Assembly (NCBI RefSeq): GCF_042453785.1
Contig: NC_091670.1
Location: 34,855,501-34,919,500, forward strand
From: Malus domestica
Taxonomy: Eukaryota; Streptophyta; Magnoliopsida; Rosales; Rosaceae
Direction of reading: 5' to 3'
Length of the DNA stretch: 64,000 bases
Below the pieces are notes generated by a model. That model worked only from the letters and a program-made list of their open reading frames with translations, searched no databases and was not told the DNA's origin. Below are positions 45,765 to 56,760 of the stretch, one piece after another (position 1 is the first letter of the stretch; each line of letters opens with the position of its first letter). The position numbers were made by a program, and so were the translations under genes.

Positions 45765-48700
45765 ATGGCCTCCTTCATCTCCAAGCTTTCCCAGGAATGC
45801 GACCAGCATCAAAAGATCCTTGATCGGAGCTCGATCAAGACTATACGGTTCGAGAACGACATGAGCACCGTCCACCAAATCCTGGGTCCTCTCTTCAAGG
45901 CAACAATCCCGCCGACCATCACTGGTCTTCTCCAGGAACATTGCCTTACACCCTTGCTCCAAGGGTTTGAATGGTCGAGATGGGAAGCGGCAAAGCCCCA
46001 AGGCTCCTGGCCCTCGACGACCACCACCTGGGCGACCTGGGTCGTCGGAATGGAACGGCTCTTCGGCGAAAAATGGAAAATCCTGGGTATCTACGACGCC
46101 ATCCTCCTTTCATCGATGGACGTTGTCCCTGACAAGGAGCTGCTCCTAGCCGCTCTATGCTTCTGGTGCTCAGCCACCAACACAATGGTCCTTCCCCTTG
46201 GTCCCATTGGTCCCACCATCCTGGACATCACCGCCATTGTGGGGACCTCGGCCACCGGGATCCCTGTCGACGCGACCCTCTCCGGGCACCCGTCGAATAT
46301 CGATCTGAAGACGCTCTTCGACCGTCGAGCCTTCGAGACCCTGAACAGTGACGGTCACATCCCGTCGAGGGATGAAATACAGAAGCTCCACAAGAACTTT
46401 CTCAACTACAACACCCTCTACCTTCACTTCGCCGGCCGAGGGGAAGAGGACCTGCAAGAGGGAGAGCATGAAGCCTTCCTCTTCTACTGGTACAACAAAT
46501 ACATTTGTTGTACCAAGTCAAACAAATGTTTGGTCGAGAATATGCCAGTGGCCGAAGCCCTGGCCAGTGGTCACGTCCTGGCGCTGAGTTCCAATATTCT
46601 TGCCCACCTCTACCGTTGCCTGGCCGAGGCGACTCTCCACACGGTGGACCCCCACCAGAATGGCCCTCTATGGGTCTTCCAGCTCTGGTTGCAGGTGTAC
46701 TTCGCCTCCCTTCGGCCGGCTATAGCTGATTTCTCAGCAACAGAGGCTCTTGGTCCTCAGCTAGCCTCCCGACCAACACCTCCTCATCAGGCCGAAGAGA
46801 TATTTAGGTACCTCTTTGCCCTTGACGATCTCTCAAGCGACGAATTCCTGATTTGTCGTCGTCGCGACTACCCCCCTCCATCAGACTGCCTACCTCTACG
46901 TGGGCCGCAGAGGAGGATGCCGCTCTTCGCCAAACCTGGGGGTCGTTCGTGCTTGCTCACGACCTTCCTCTCGGCTGCGACGGGAAACGGTCGGGGTGGG
47001 AAGTGTACCATCCGAACTTCCTTGCCCGTCAGCTCGGCTATCTTCAGGGCTGTCCCGTCCCCCTTCTCTCTTCCCGCACAGTCTTGAGCCGCGGACGCGA
47101 GCCTCGCTCTTCAGAGAACGAGTGCAGGACAGCCGCGAAGGAATTTCAAGAGTACTACCAAAGATTTCGCCTTCGACCGGCCACCCCAGAAACCCATTGT
47201 ACTGACACCTTCGGTGAGTGGTGGGAAAATTACACTCAGGAGTTCTTCGGTGCGCCGGTCGAAAATGTGCTAAGCAGGCTCTTCGGTGACCGACCTAAGA
47301 AAGCCCCGGCCCCCCATTCTCAAGGTAGTTGTTCAATTCCCCCTTTTTTCTTCAACCTTGCATATTGTACACCCTACTGAATTGTCTTTATCCTTTTAGG
47401 TAGTCGGCCTTTGAGAAAGACGGAGGCAGTTGCCGCTGCTACGGCCGGGAAAAAATCGGTCGTGGCCCAAAAGGACAAAACCGCTGGTAGGGCCGTGCTA
47501 ATCAAACGGCCTCGCCAAGAGGCCGGGCCGGCTATCGAGTCTTCCCCGCCTGCCAAGCGGGTCAAACAACTGGCGAAGAAAGGTGCACGGGAGATCCACG
47601 TTATCTCCAGCCACATGACGACTCCTAGTGCTTCCCCTTCTCCCGCCGCCGGCCATTCCGGGGTCAAGAAACAGCCGGCTTCGGCCATAGAGACGGTCCC
47701 AACGCGGCCTGCCTCTGTGGCCGGCGAATCAGTCGTACCTCCCTCTGTCGAGAAGGCACCTGTCTCACACCAGGCGGTTCCTACGACCGAGGAAACCTCT
47801 CCCAAGAATCCAAAGCCCACGGTCTTCGTGTTGGAAGAGAGTGAGAGGAGCGACGAGGTCCCGCTGGCGCGTCGTCCTCCTACTCGTCAACAACCTCCTC
47901 CAGTATCCGAGATGGCGGTTCAACCCGGCCCCTCCTCTGCTAATCGTGGCAAGCGCACGGTCGAGGAACCGACCGCGGCGGCCGAACCTCTCGTTCCTTC
48001 CCAGGACCAGAACGTCCCTGCCTCCACTGAAGCAGCTGCGCCAGTCGGCCCATCGGCAGCCGACCGTGGCAAACGCCTGCTCGAGGAACCCAAGGCCACG
48101 GCGGAATCGCCGGTCCATCCTCAAGACCAAGGCTTCCACATCCCTCCACAGGAGGTTACCTCGGCTTTTGTAAGTACCTTCAATTTTCCTCCTGATTGCT
48201 TTTCTGCTTTAGAATTCTAAACAAGGAAAAACTAAATGTCAGGTGCCTGTACATTCTTTTCACCGTCAATTCTATGCGCCGAAGGGCGTTATCTATATTT
48301 CCTGGCCGCCTCAGTGGCCATCAAACGTAGATAACCTCCATCGGCCGCGTGAAGTGAGAAGCAATCTGAAACATTGGGCTCGGCCATTGAGTTCTTTAGG
48401 TTCGAGCAACAACCCTGGGGACATGGCCGAGGTCTCTTCTCGGCAGGTTAAAAAACGACACCTTCTTGCTATTCTTGCCATGACTTCCTTTAAGCTTAAC
48501 CTTGTCTATTCGTGCAGGCTTCATGGGAGGTTGAATTCAAAGCTCTCCTCTCCAGCACGACCGCAGAGTCCGGCCCTTCGGCCGCTCCGACTGAGGCTGC
48601 CGATCCAAGCGCCCTATCCCAATTGCGAGAAGTCCTGTCGCTCTCATCATCGCAAGTACTTGAGCGCAACGGTCTTGATCTGCTCGGCGTGTGTCTGAAC

Positions 48701-49132
48701 GACCTTGGAGCCGACGGTCGCCTGAGCGGAGATGCCATTGTTCGGGCATCGTCTGCCTTGGAGCGCGTTCGGGAGACATTTAGCATCTTCCAGACTACTC
48801 TGAAGGCCGAACAGGACCTGCAAGCCGCCACGGCCGTTCAAGACACCCTCCGTCCGAAGATTGACGATCTACGGGCAAAAGGAGAAGCGTTAGCCGAGCT
48901 CGACCGTCAAATGGCCGAACTAGCAAAACGCCGTTCGGTCATCGCTTCTGAGCTTGCGAGGGACTTCGAGTCAGGCGGGAAGGATCGCCTAACTGAGTAT
49001 GCGGCGGCCAAAAAACGGGCCGAGCGCCTGAGGCTGGACAAAAAGAATCGGCAAGCCGAAGTCATCATGGCCGACGTGCGGTGGTTGGAGTTGAAAGCTC
49101 TGCTCAGCACTCTTCTTCCCTCGTCTCCTTGA
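45765..49132 (+). CDS. Plant mobile domain protein with coiled-coil tail, carried antisense inside the Tat element
   Basis: Four exons on the strand opposite gag-pol: 45765-47324, 47400-48169, 48243-48446 and 48518-49132, all with GT-AG introns of 71-75 bp. Exon 1 encodes a plant mobile domain (aminotransferase-like PMD). Short markers are WATWVVGMERLFG, LLAALCFWCSATNTMVLPLGPIGPT and FLFYWYNKYICC, then HPNFLARQLGYLQGCP. Exon 2 is a low-complexity, proline/alanine/lysine-rich linker. Exon 4 is helical and charged (LRAKGEALAELDRQMAELAKRR), a probable coiled coil. The length would be about 1050 aa. A frame change at about 46871-46905, near a C6 run, breaks exon 1, so this copy is probably not translated in full. 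PMD proteins occur both as host silencing factors (MAIN, MAIL1) and in transposons. It ends 75 bp from the integrase frame, tail to tail. Confidence 0.78.
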
Positions 49133-49206
49133 ATGTATTCGACCTACCCATTTTTGTAATACCTATCAATTTTAATGGAATGATTTTTTCTACAACAATT
49201 TTTTTT

Positions 49207-50640
49207 TTATTCACGCATTTCCCATGTGACCGGATAGTATTTCTTCAAGAACTTCCCATTAATCGGTAATTTGTGAACTACTCCAGTCCGGTCTTTAAGA
49301 TGATACGCCCCTTTGCCGTATACCTTATGCACAATGAACGGCCCTTCCCAATTCGGCGACCACTTGCCGAACCTAGGATCTTTTATTCCTACGGGCAACA
49401 CCGTTTGCCACACCAATTCACCCTCGCCGAACGTTTTTTGTCGTACCTTTTGATTATAGGCTCGCTCGGCAATCTGTTTTTGTGCCACCAGTAAGTTATA
49501 AGCGTCAAGTCGCGCCTCTTCCAAATCTTCTAGTTCCTGTCTCATGGACTGATTATATTCGGCGCTAAACAAACTACTTTGTTCAATTAATCGCAACGAA
49601 TTTATGCTCAACTCGACTGGTAGCACCGCATCGTGCCCATAAGTCAATGCGTATGGGGTTGTTGCAGTCGCCGATCGGGGCGACGTTCGGTATGCCCATA
49701 ATGCCTCGTTCAACTTCAAATGCCACATGCCAGGCCTTTCTTTTATTATTTTTTCGAGGATGCCAATCAACACTTTATTACTTGCCTCGGCCTGCCCATT
49801 CGCCTGTGGATAATACGGTGTGGACTGTTCCAGCCGAATTTTCAAATTGGCCGTGTATTCCTTAAACCTTTCGGCTGTGAAGATTGTTCCATTGTCGGTT
49901 ATGATCGTTTCTGGCACACCGAACCGGGTCACAATGTGTTCCTCCACAAAATCGCAAACTTCTTTAGATGTTAACTCGGCATATGATTTTGCTTCGACCC
50001 ACTTAGTAAAGTAATCAGTTGCGACTATTATCCATGCATGCTTAGTAGCTCCAGAAGTCGGCGTGATTTTACCGATTACGTCCATGGCCCATCCTCTAAA
50101 CGGCCACGGCTTAATGACCGAATGTAGCGATTCGGCCGGGACCCTTTGTATAGGCCCATGGATTTGGCACTGCACGCATCCTCGTGCAAACTCGATACAA
50201 TCCTTTAGTATCATTGGCCAAAAATAGCCGTGCCGTCGAAGTAGCCATCGCATTTTCCGTCCAGACTGGTGAGCTCCGCATACCCCTTCATGAACCTCTG
50301 CGATCGCTCGAGCACTCTCTTGGGGGCCAAGGCATAGCAATAACAAACCATCTTCGCCCTTTCGGTACAACTCGTTCTGGTACGTGACATAGTTCGTGGC
50401 GTGAGCCCGTGTCCTGCGACTATGTTTTCCGTTAGGATTGTCAAGGTACTGCATAATGGGCTTTCTCCAATCATCTGGTACTGCCTCGGCCGCGCAAATG
50501 TCTATAGAGTCCTGCCGATCTAACAACGAAGGCAAGGACATGACCCTGGTGCGTATCACATTGTCTCGACGGAGGATTTGCTGATCAACCAAGGCCGGGT
50601 ATAATTGTTGTAATATTGGTATCTCCCGGCCTAGCTTGCC
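49207..50640 (-). CDS. Tat integrase region of pol
   Basis: Open frame with the zinc-binding HHCC segment (EGVCGAHQSGRKMRWLL, then CVQCQIHG) and the DDE core: aspartates in WAMDVIG and IITDNGT and the glutamate in GQAEASNKV. A C-terminal part with SINSLRL and FGKWSPNWEGPF follows. The frame stays open up to about 50640, where it fails to join the RT frame. The switch lies at a C5 run (50639-50643), fitting a one-base length change. No ATG at its start, so it would be made only as part of pol. Confidence 0.9.
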   Translation of the reverse strand, partial: GKLGREIPILQQLYPALVDQQILRRDNVIRTRVMSLPSLLDRQDSIDICAAEAVPDDWRKPIMQYLDNPNGKHSRRTRAHATNYVTYQNELYRKGEDGLLLLCLGPQESARAIAEVHEGVCGAHQSGRKMRWLLRRHGYFWPMILKDCIEFARGCVQCQIHGPIQRVPAESLHSVIKPWPFRGWAMDVIGKITPTSGATKHAWIIVATDYFTKWVEAKSYAELTSKEVCDFVEEHIVTRFGVPETIITDNGTIFTAERFKEYTANLKIRLEQSTPYYPQANGQAEASNKVLIGILEKIIKERPGMWHLKLNEALWAYRTSPRSATATTPYALTYGHDAVLPVELSINSLRLIEQSSLFSAEYNQSMRQELEDLEEARLDAYNLLVAQKQIAERAYNQKVRQKTFGEGELVWQTVLPVGIKDPRFGKWSPNWEGPFIVHKVYGKGAYHLKDRTGVVHKLPINGKFLKKYYPVTWEMRE

Positions 50641-52781
50641 CCCAGGAGTTGTGCACCGGAGGCGATTTGAGCCAAATCGTCTGCATCGGTATTATGAACC
50701 CGAGAAATATGCTCGAATGTAATACCGTCAAAGGACTCGGCCAAATAGCTGGCGACCATGTGGTAAGGCGCTAGAGTACAACTCATGCAACGAAAAGACC
50801 CATTAATTTGGTTAATCACTAGTTCAGAATCCCCGAGGACGAGGACACGAGTGGCATGTAGGTCAAGAAGGAGGCCTAAACCAATGACTAAAGCCTCGTA
50901 TTCGGCCTGATTATTGGTGCAGTCGAAATCCAATTTGAGCGAAAAATACCAACGATCGTTGTAAGGAGATTGAATGACGATGCCTACGCCGGCCGAGGAC
51001 GAAGTACTGGAACCATCGAAATACATCGTCCAATAGTTGTCGCGGGTCACCACCATGCCAATCTCGACATCAGCACCCCCGAAATCGTAAGGCGAAGGGT
51101 GCTGGGCAAGGAAATCGGCCAACGCCTGTCCTTTCACAGCTTTTTGCGGCACGTATTGCAAACTAAACTCGGACAACGCCATCGTCCATTTCCCAATTCG
51201 GCCCTTCACAATTGGCCGGGTAAGCATGTACCGGATAACGTCGGTCTGGGCAATGACTTGGGTGACCGACGGGAGCATGTAATGCCGAAGCTTGGATGCA
51301 GCGAAGAACACGGCGAGACAGAGCTTCTCAACGGCGGAATAATTGATCTCCGGAGGACTCAGATTACGGCTAAGGTAAAAGATAGCCTGTTCCCGCCCGG
51401 CATCGTTGTCTTGCGCGAGGAGGCAACCGATGGACTCGTCGACCGCCGAAATGTACAGCTTGAGAGGCTTACCGCGCTGAGGAGGGACCAGGACAGGTGG
51501 GTTTGTAAGGGAAACCTTGATCTGCGTGAACGCCGCCTGGTGCTCCTCATTCCACATGAACTTATCTGAGTCCCTGAGCTTCAAAAGTGTGGAAAATGCT
51601 TTCATTTTACCTGCCGAATTAGCAATAAATCGGCGTAAAAAATTGATCTGGCCGAGTAAGGACTGTAATTGTTTCTTCGTTGTTGGGGGTGGGGCGGTGA
51701 CGATTGCGCGTGCCTTATTCTCATCGACTTCAATCCCACGATGATGTACGAGGAAACCAAGAAAATTCTCGGCCGATACACCGAAGGCACACTTGGCAGG
51801 ATTCATCTTGAGGTTGTGCTGACGCATACGGAGGAAAGCCTGTCGGAGATCGTCCAGATGCGTCTGTCGGCGTTTAGATTTGACGACAACATCGTCGATA
51901 TAAACTTCGACGATGGTGCCAATTAAATCATGGAAGATGGTGTTCATCGCCCGTTGGTACGTGGCGCCGGCATTCTTGAGGCCGAATGGCATGACAACCC
52001 ATTCGTAAGTGCCGAGTGCCCCCGGGCAACGGAAAGCAGTTTTGTGCACATCGGCTTCGGCAATAAATATTTGGTTGTATCCGGCATGTCCATCCATAAA
52101 GGATAAGATCGCATGATTCGCCGCGGCATCGATTAACAGATCTGAAATCGGCATTGTATACTCATCCTTGGGCGTTGCCAGATTCAGATTTCGAAAATCG
52201 GTGCAGATGCGCAGCGCACCACTTTTCTTTAATACAGGAACAATATTCGCCAACCATTCGACATATCGAGCTGTCCGAATGAACCCGGCTTTCAAAAGCC
52301 GAACTAGTTCGTCCTTGACACTGAGTTGTACTTCGGTCGAGAATCGACGAGGTGGCTGACGGAAAGGCTTGAATCCGGGCTTAATACGTAATTCATGCTC
52401 GACTAAAGCACGATCTAAGCCGGGCATTTCATGATAACTCCAAGCAAAACAATCTTTGAATTCCGTAAGCAAGGCCCGCAACTCGTCCTTCATTTGTTGA
52501 GGAAGTAACGCACTAATAAACAAAAGTCGTGGGTCATCGGCCGTCCCAACATTAATCTCTTCCAAAGGGTCCTTAACAAGGGGCCGATGATCTTCGAGCT
52601 CGGCCGGGGCGGCTCGAATTTTATCAAAAGATAATACAGGCCCATTATCTCCCTCAGCAAGGAACTCGACGAGGTTGACGCCCGAATTTGGTTGTTTAGA
52701 TATCGTATACCAATGGGCCAGCAGTCGTTCCATAGTAGATGAAACCGCGGCCCTACGTGCTTCCCGATCGGCGTCAAACAT
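50631..52781 (-). CDS. Tat reverse transcriptase, RNase H and archaeal-type RNase H
   Basis: 716 aa frame. RT shows VMPFGLKNAGATYQRAM and the catalytic YIDD in VEVYIDDVVVKS, then FLGFLV. RNase H shows FYLSRNLSP and SKLRHYM, then GKWTMALSEF. A second RNase H follows (MYFDGSSTSSSAGVGIVI, NNQAEYEALVIGL), the extra domain known from Tat elements. Its ATG (52779-52781) overlaps the TGA of the preceding frame in ATGTTTGA. This could be a break or an expression feature. It ends at TAG 50631-50633, just past the C5 run. Confidence 0.92.
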   Translation of the reverse strand: MFDADREARRAAVSSTMERLLAHWYTISKQPNSGVNLVEFLAEGDNGPVLSFDKIRAAPAELEDHRPLVKDPLEEINVGTADDPRLLFISALLPQQMKDELRALLTEFKDCFAWSYHEMPGLDRALVEHELRIKPGFKPFRQPPRRFSTEVQLSVKDELVRLLKAGFIRTARYVEWLANIVPVLKKSGALRICTDFRNLNLATPKDEYTMPISDLLIDAAANHAILSFMDGHAGYNQIFIAEADVHKTAFRCPGALGTYEWVVMPFGLKNAGATYQRAMNTIFHDLIGTIVEVYIDDVVVKSKRRQTHLDDLRQAFLRMRQHNLKMNPAKCAFGVSAENFLGFLVHHRGIEVDENKARAIVTAPPPTTKKQLQSLLGQINFLRRFIANSAGKMKAFSTLLKLRDSDKFMWNEEHQAAFTQIKVSLTNPPVLVPPQRGKPLKLYISAVDESIGCLLAQDNDAGREQAIFYLSRNLSPPEINYSAVEKLCLAVFFAASKLRHYMLPSVTQVIAQTDVIRYMLTRPIVKGRIGKWTMALSEFSLQYVPQKAVKGQALADFLAQHPSPYDFGGADVEIGMVVTRDNYWTMYFDGSSTSSSAGVGIVIQSPYNDRWYFSLKLDFDCTNNQAEYEALVIGLGLLLDLHATRVLVLGDSELVINQINGSFRCMSCTLAPYHMVASYLAESFDGITFEHISRVHNTDADDLAQIASGAQLLGAS

Positions 52782-52949
52782 CGGTTTCGGGGAGAAAGTT
52801 AGCTAATCCGAGTCTCGCCGAATCCTGCTGGACAGTCTCGGCGCCAACCTCGATAGCTTTCTGAACGGAAATCCGAGTCGGCCGTCCCTCTTCATTGAAG
52901 CCTTGCAACGTAATATAGCCGACGTGATCGTCATAATACCGTGCTTGAA

Positions 52950-55900
52950 TCATGTTGGCTTCGAAGGGCTGGCTATGGCCGGATGAACAGTGACCGATTT
53001 GCCGTCCCAAAAGACAAGCACTTGGTACAACGAGGAAGGAATACAGCTGGTTTGATGAATCCAATCTCGGCCGAGCAGTGCATTATACTCGGTTTTGGAA
53101 TCAACCACGAAAAAGGCGGTCATATGGGTGCGACCGGCAATATTCACAGTTAACGGAAGCACACCTTTAGTGTGGGACTTGTCGCCGACAAAACTGCTCA
53201 TTGTGATCCCCGACGGAATAAGTTCGTCATTTGAACGGCGCAAGGCCTTCATGATGTTCAGGGGCATGATATTGACAGTAGCTCCACAATCGACGAAAAC
53301 TTTAGAAACCGGATATCCCTCGATGTGTGCCGTTACATACAATGGCTTTAAATGGTGAAGTTTGGCGGATGATAAACGAGGGAACAATTCGGCCAAAGCA
53401 GCCTTTAGACTATCATCTTTTGTTGTTGGCTCGCCTTCAGCAATTGATACAAAATCCACATGGCCGGGTTCCTCAGCAACCACATCTCCATCGAGGAAAT
53501 TTGGTTGAGCCGTGCTTGATTGAAAATCAGCAGGTAACACATGAACCATACTGATTTCCATATTATCCAAGACTGACGGGCCCAACTGGTCAAGACCTTC
53601 CTCGTTCGGTTGGTCAGCGACTACGTATTCAGTTATCGTCAGAGTCGGACAATGAGATTCTTCCGTCCCTTCTTCAATAATGTCACTCGGCGGAGCCGCT
53701 TCGGCCACTTGTTGGTTCTGCGTGATCGCCTCAGGTAAGGTCGAGATTGACAATGAACTTGGGGTCAAAACCTGAACCTGCTCCTGGTAGTGTAGCCGAG
53801 CATCCCTAGTGTCAAGATAAGCATCCAGACGGGCAATACGTGCGATTTCATCGGTCATAAGGCCGAAGAGAGAAACCGCCGAAAATACTTCAAAGTGATA
53901 CCGTAAATACTGAAGGTCCTCCAGCGAGAAAGGAAGGTCGGCTGCATTGATATCGATGTACGGGTCGACTTCAAACCCAAAAACACGAGCTTCTCGTATG
54001 TGCTGGAACCTTGCTTTCAATCCGGGGTCTGAGGTTTTCTGGATGATCCGCTCGGCATCCGGACAAGTCAGGATTAGATCAATGATGTCCTGGCATGCCT
54101 TCGGCAAACCATATAGATCGTTGGCCGAATGACTCTTATGAAATTCTCGCATATACTCTAAAGACTCCCCAAGGAACGGGGGATGCAAATTCCGTCTAAT
54201 TTTGACCAAAGGCTCTTGCATAGCTAGCGGGGATAATTTGCTTTCGGCCTCTTGCCTGAAATGTTCAAAACGTGCCTTCATTTCCCCCGGTCGAATGAGA
54301 AGTTTGATCCGTTTATCAGCTGCTTCAAACATGGTCTCGACATCTTGATCGACCAACCGTTTCCCCTGAGCCAACTCTGTCATAATTGCTGGAGGTGGTC
54401 GGTCCTCTTCAGTGGCAACTATATCCTTCGGCCGCCACTTAGGGGCCGAAGCTTCTTGGGCTACTTGTCGTCGAGCCATGCAATCTATCCGTTGATGCCG
54501 GCGTTTCTGAGATTTGGACAACGCGGTGTAAACGCCCCTCGAAGAATGGTATGTATACCAACGTTGATCTCTAGGCTCGGGAGGCTTGAAGGTCTTTTGA
54601 CTCCGCGATGATCCTGAACCGCTAAAATTACGCTTATAGTAATCATCGTCATAAAATGAAGCATCAAAATCGAGGCGCCGCCTGACCGGGGGTGTCTCTT
54701 CCACCCGTGCTTTAGGACCGAGCCTCCCAAAAACCCCATGATGTTGGTTTTCATTGGCTATCTTTTGCCGAGTTACGGCCATGGGTTGCGAAGAAGGCTT
54801 CTCCTCTGGTTCATTGTCGACCTTCGCTTTACATTTCCTACACAGAACCGCCGTCCCACTATCTTCATCGGCGCTACACTCCGTCATAGATTTGACAAGA
54901 GCGAGCCCCGTTAAGGCCGCAGATGGTTTATTCGAACGCGAATCGGCCATGAACCGTGGCCGAACATTCTGATTCCACGGGCGTTGTGTCTCAACCACTT
55001 CAGCCTTGCCTTTCCCTTTGTCCTTGGGTAGGTACGCGTCGACCATATTTACTGTTGCCGTGGGGAACGGATCAGTATCAACACTCATCCTCTTCTCGGG
55101 GAACTTCAGTTTGCCATTATCAATCCAGCTTTGGACGTTATCACGAAATACGACGCAATTGTTTGTCGTGTGTTTGCTCGAATTGTGGTATTTGCAATAC
55201 GCATTTCCTTTAAGCTCTTCGGCCTTAGGAATGTTATGACCGGGCCGAAGCTTAATGATTCTTGCTGATAACAGTTGGTTAAAAATTGCGTCAGCCTTGG
55301 TGATATCAAAAGTATAAACCTTTGACGGTTTCGATGTTCCTTCAGTGGCCGAGCGACTTTTGGCTTCTCTAGAATCAACCTGAGTCAATGCCTTGCAAAT
55401 GTATGGCTTATCTATTACTATCTCAGCCGCATCCACACTAACACATTCATCATCGGTTGATGCATAATTAACAGTAGGGTTCTTGTAAATCGTTCCCCGA
55501 GTTGGGGTCTTCGAAGTCTTTTCCTCACGGAGCAAATAATCATACTGCTCGACATGTTGGGCCAATTCGTACATATCCCGAAAATTTGCCCCCAAGAATT
55601 TCTTTTTGTATTTGACGTCGAGGCCATTCAAAGCAAGCCTGACAAATTCGACTTCGGGTAAGGGCACTCGATACCAATTCCTGGTCGATTTGAACCTGGT
55701 AAGATAATCCATTGGTGACTCATCAGATGCTTGAGCCATCCGTGCTAACGAAGAGACTGACATCTCCATCCCCGGCCGATAAAACTGCTCGTGGAACTTC
55801 TCGACCAACTCCTCCCAATTTTGGACAGAATTAGGCGGGAGATTGATGTAACAGGCAAACGCCGAGCCGGTCAATGAAAAATTGAACAGCCATAACTTGT

Positions 55901-56717
55901 GGAAATCACTATTAACATCTCCGCATTGCGCGGTGAAACGAGCCACATGCTCCAACGAAGACAGGGACGATTCACCAGCAAAAAGACTAAAATCTGGGAT
56001 CTTGAAACCCTTCGGGTACCCAAACGTCTCCACGTAAGCTGGGTACGGATGAATAAACTTGGGAAACTTTGGCCCTTTCTTCATGGCCGAGTCGATCATC
56101 CGCTGAACTTCGGTCATATCAACAGGTGTTGCTTCGACCCTCTGGTTGGTCCCGTCTAACCTGCTATTCGACCCTCCTCCCTTCTCCAAGTTAATTGGTT
56201 TAAGCGGGGCAGGAATGGGTTCGGCCGGTACAATCGATACCGAGTTGTTTCCTGGTAAACAATGTTGGCGAAGATCAAAAGGCCTGCTGCCACCAACTTG
56301 ACTAACCAACATTTCAAGCAGCCTGGTTTGTCGATCATTGGAACTGAGTATCGCGTCATGCAGCTTGTCAATGCCTCGACTAAACGTCTGCTCGACTGAC
56401 CGAGACTGCTCGTCCAGTCGCTTTCGAAGAAACGACCTTGTTGGTGGATCAGATCCTTCACAACCATCCTCGTCACACTCTTCTACTATCCCTTCAGTGA
56501 GAATGCAGGTGTTCCGGTTAGGGATTTCTGGACCGCGGAGTTGACTGCCGAGATTAACTTCTCTCTCTCGGCGGGTCGCACTCGTGGACTCAGGTGTCAC
56601 GGCGCCAATGGGATTCTGCGCTTGTGGCACACTTTGTCCCGTGCTTTGATTCGGCAAATCAGCTATCGACTTTCCCATAGTGATTTTCTTTTTTACCGAT
56701 CGTGTTTCAATTGGCAT
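52950..56717 (-). CDS. Tat gag-protease
   Basis: 1255 aa frame from ATG 56715-56717, 43 bp inside the 5' LTR edge. The gag capsid-type domain is at about residues 245-395 (PDFSLFAGESSLSSLEHV, WEELVEKFHEQF, SDESPMDYLTRF). A reduced zinc-binding stretch CKYHNSSKHTTNNC follows, then a CxxC. The aspartic protease near residue 1145 reads VFVDCGATVNIMP (DCGA in place of DSGA, usual for this lineage) and ends with ALLGRDW. The frame runs out at 52950. The reading continues in another frame (52774-53064), so a one- or two-base change near 52990 separates protease from pol. Confidence 0.92.
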   Translation of the reverse strand: MPIETRSVKKKITMGKSIADLPNQSTGQSVPQAQNPIGAVTPESTSATRREREVNLGSQLRGPEIPNRNTCILTEGIVEECDEDGCEGSDPPTRSFLRKRLDEQSRSVEQTFSRGIDKLHDAILSSNDRQTRLLEMLVSQVGGSRPFDLRQHCLPGNNSVSIVPAEPIPAPLKPINLEKGGGSNSRLDGTNQRVEATPVDMTEVQRMIDSAMKKGPKFPKFIHPYPAYVETFGYPKGFKIPDFSLFAGESSLSSLEHVARFTAQCGDVNSDFHKLWLFNFSLTGSAFACYINLPPNSVQNWEELVEKFHEQFYRPGMEMSVSSLARMAQASDESPMDYLTRFKSTRNWYRVPLPEVEFVRLALNGLDVKYKKKFLGANFRDMYELAQHVEQYDYLLREEKTSKTPTRGTIYKNPTVNYASTDDECVSVDAAEIVIDKPYICKALTQVDSREAKSRSATEGTSKPSKVYTFDITKADAIFNQLLSARIIKLRPGHNIPKAEELKGNAYCKYHNSSKHTTNNCVVFRDNVQSWIDNGKLKFPEKRMSVDTDPFPTATVNMVDAYLPKDKGKGKAEVVETQRPWNQNVRPRFMADSRSNKPSAALTGLALVKSMTECSADEDSGTAVLCRKCKAKVDNEPEEKPSSQPMAVTRQKIANENQHHGVFGRLGPKARVEETPPVRRRLDFDASFYDDDYYKRNFSGSGSSRSQKTFKPPEPRDQRWYTYHSSRGVYTALSKSQKRRHQRIDCMARRQVAQEASAPKWRPKDIVATEEDRPPPAIMTELAQGKRLVDQDVETMFEAADKRIKLLIRPGEMKARFEHFRQEAESKLSPLAMQEPLVKIRRNLHPPFLGESLEYMREFHKSHSANDLYGLPKACQDIIDLILTCPDAERIIQKTSDPGLKARFQHIREARVFGFEVDPYIDINAADLPFSLEDLQYLRYHFEVFSAVSLFGLMTDEIARIARLDAYLDTRDARLHYQEQVQVLTPSSLSISTLPEAITQNQQVAEAAPPSDIIEEGTEESHCPTLTITEYVVADQPNEEGLDQLGPSVLDNMEISMVHVLPADFQSSTAQPNFLDGDVVAEEPGHVDFVSIAEGEPTTKDDSLKAALAELFPRLSSAKLHHLKPLYVTAHIEGYPVSKVFVDCGATVNIMPLNIMKALRRSNDELIPSGITMSSFVGDKSHTKGVLPLTVNIAGRTHMTAFFVVDSKTEYNALLGRDWIHQTSCIPSSLYQVLVFWDGKSVTVHPAIASPSKPT

Positions 56718-56760
56718 GAACTTCGTAGTTTAGCACTGGGTCCCACTGGGCGTGCCAAAA

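Noticed and set aside
50970-51569. 199-aa plus-strand frame
   Set aside because: Antisense shadow of the Tat RNase H region. It has no promoter or domain, unlike the PMD gene.
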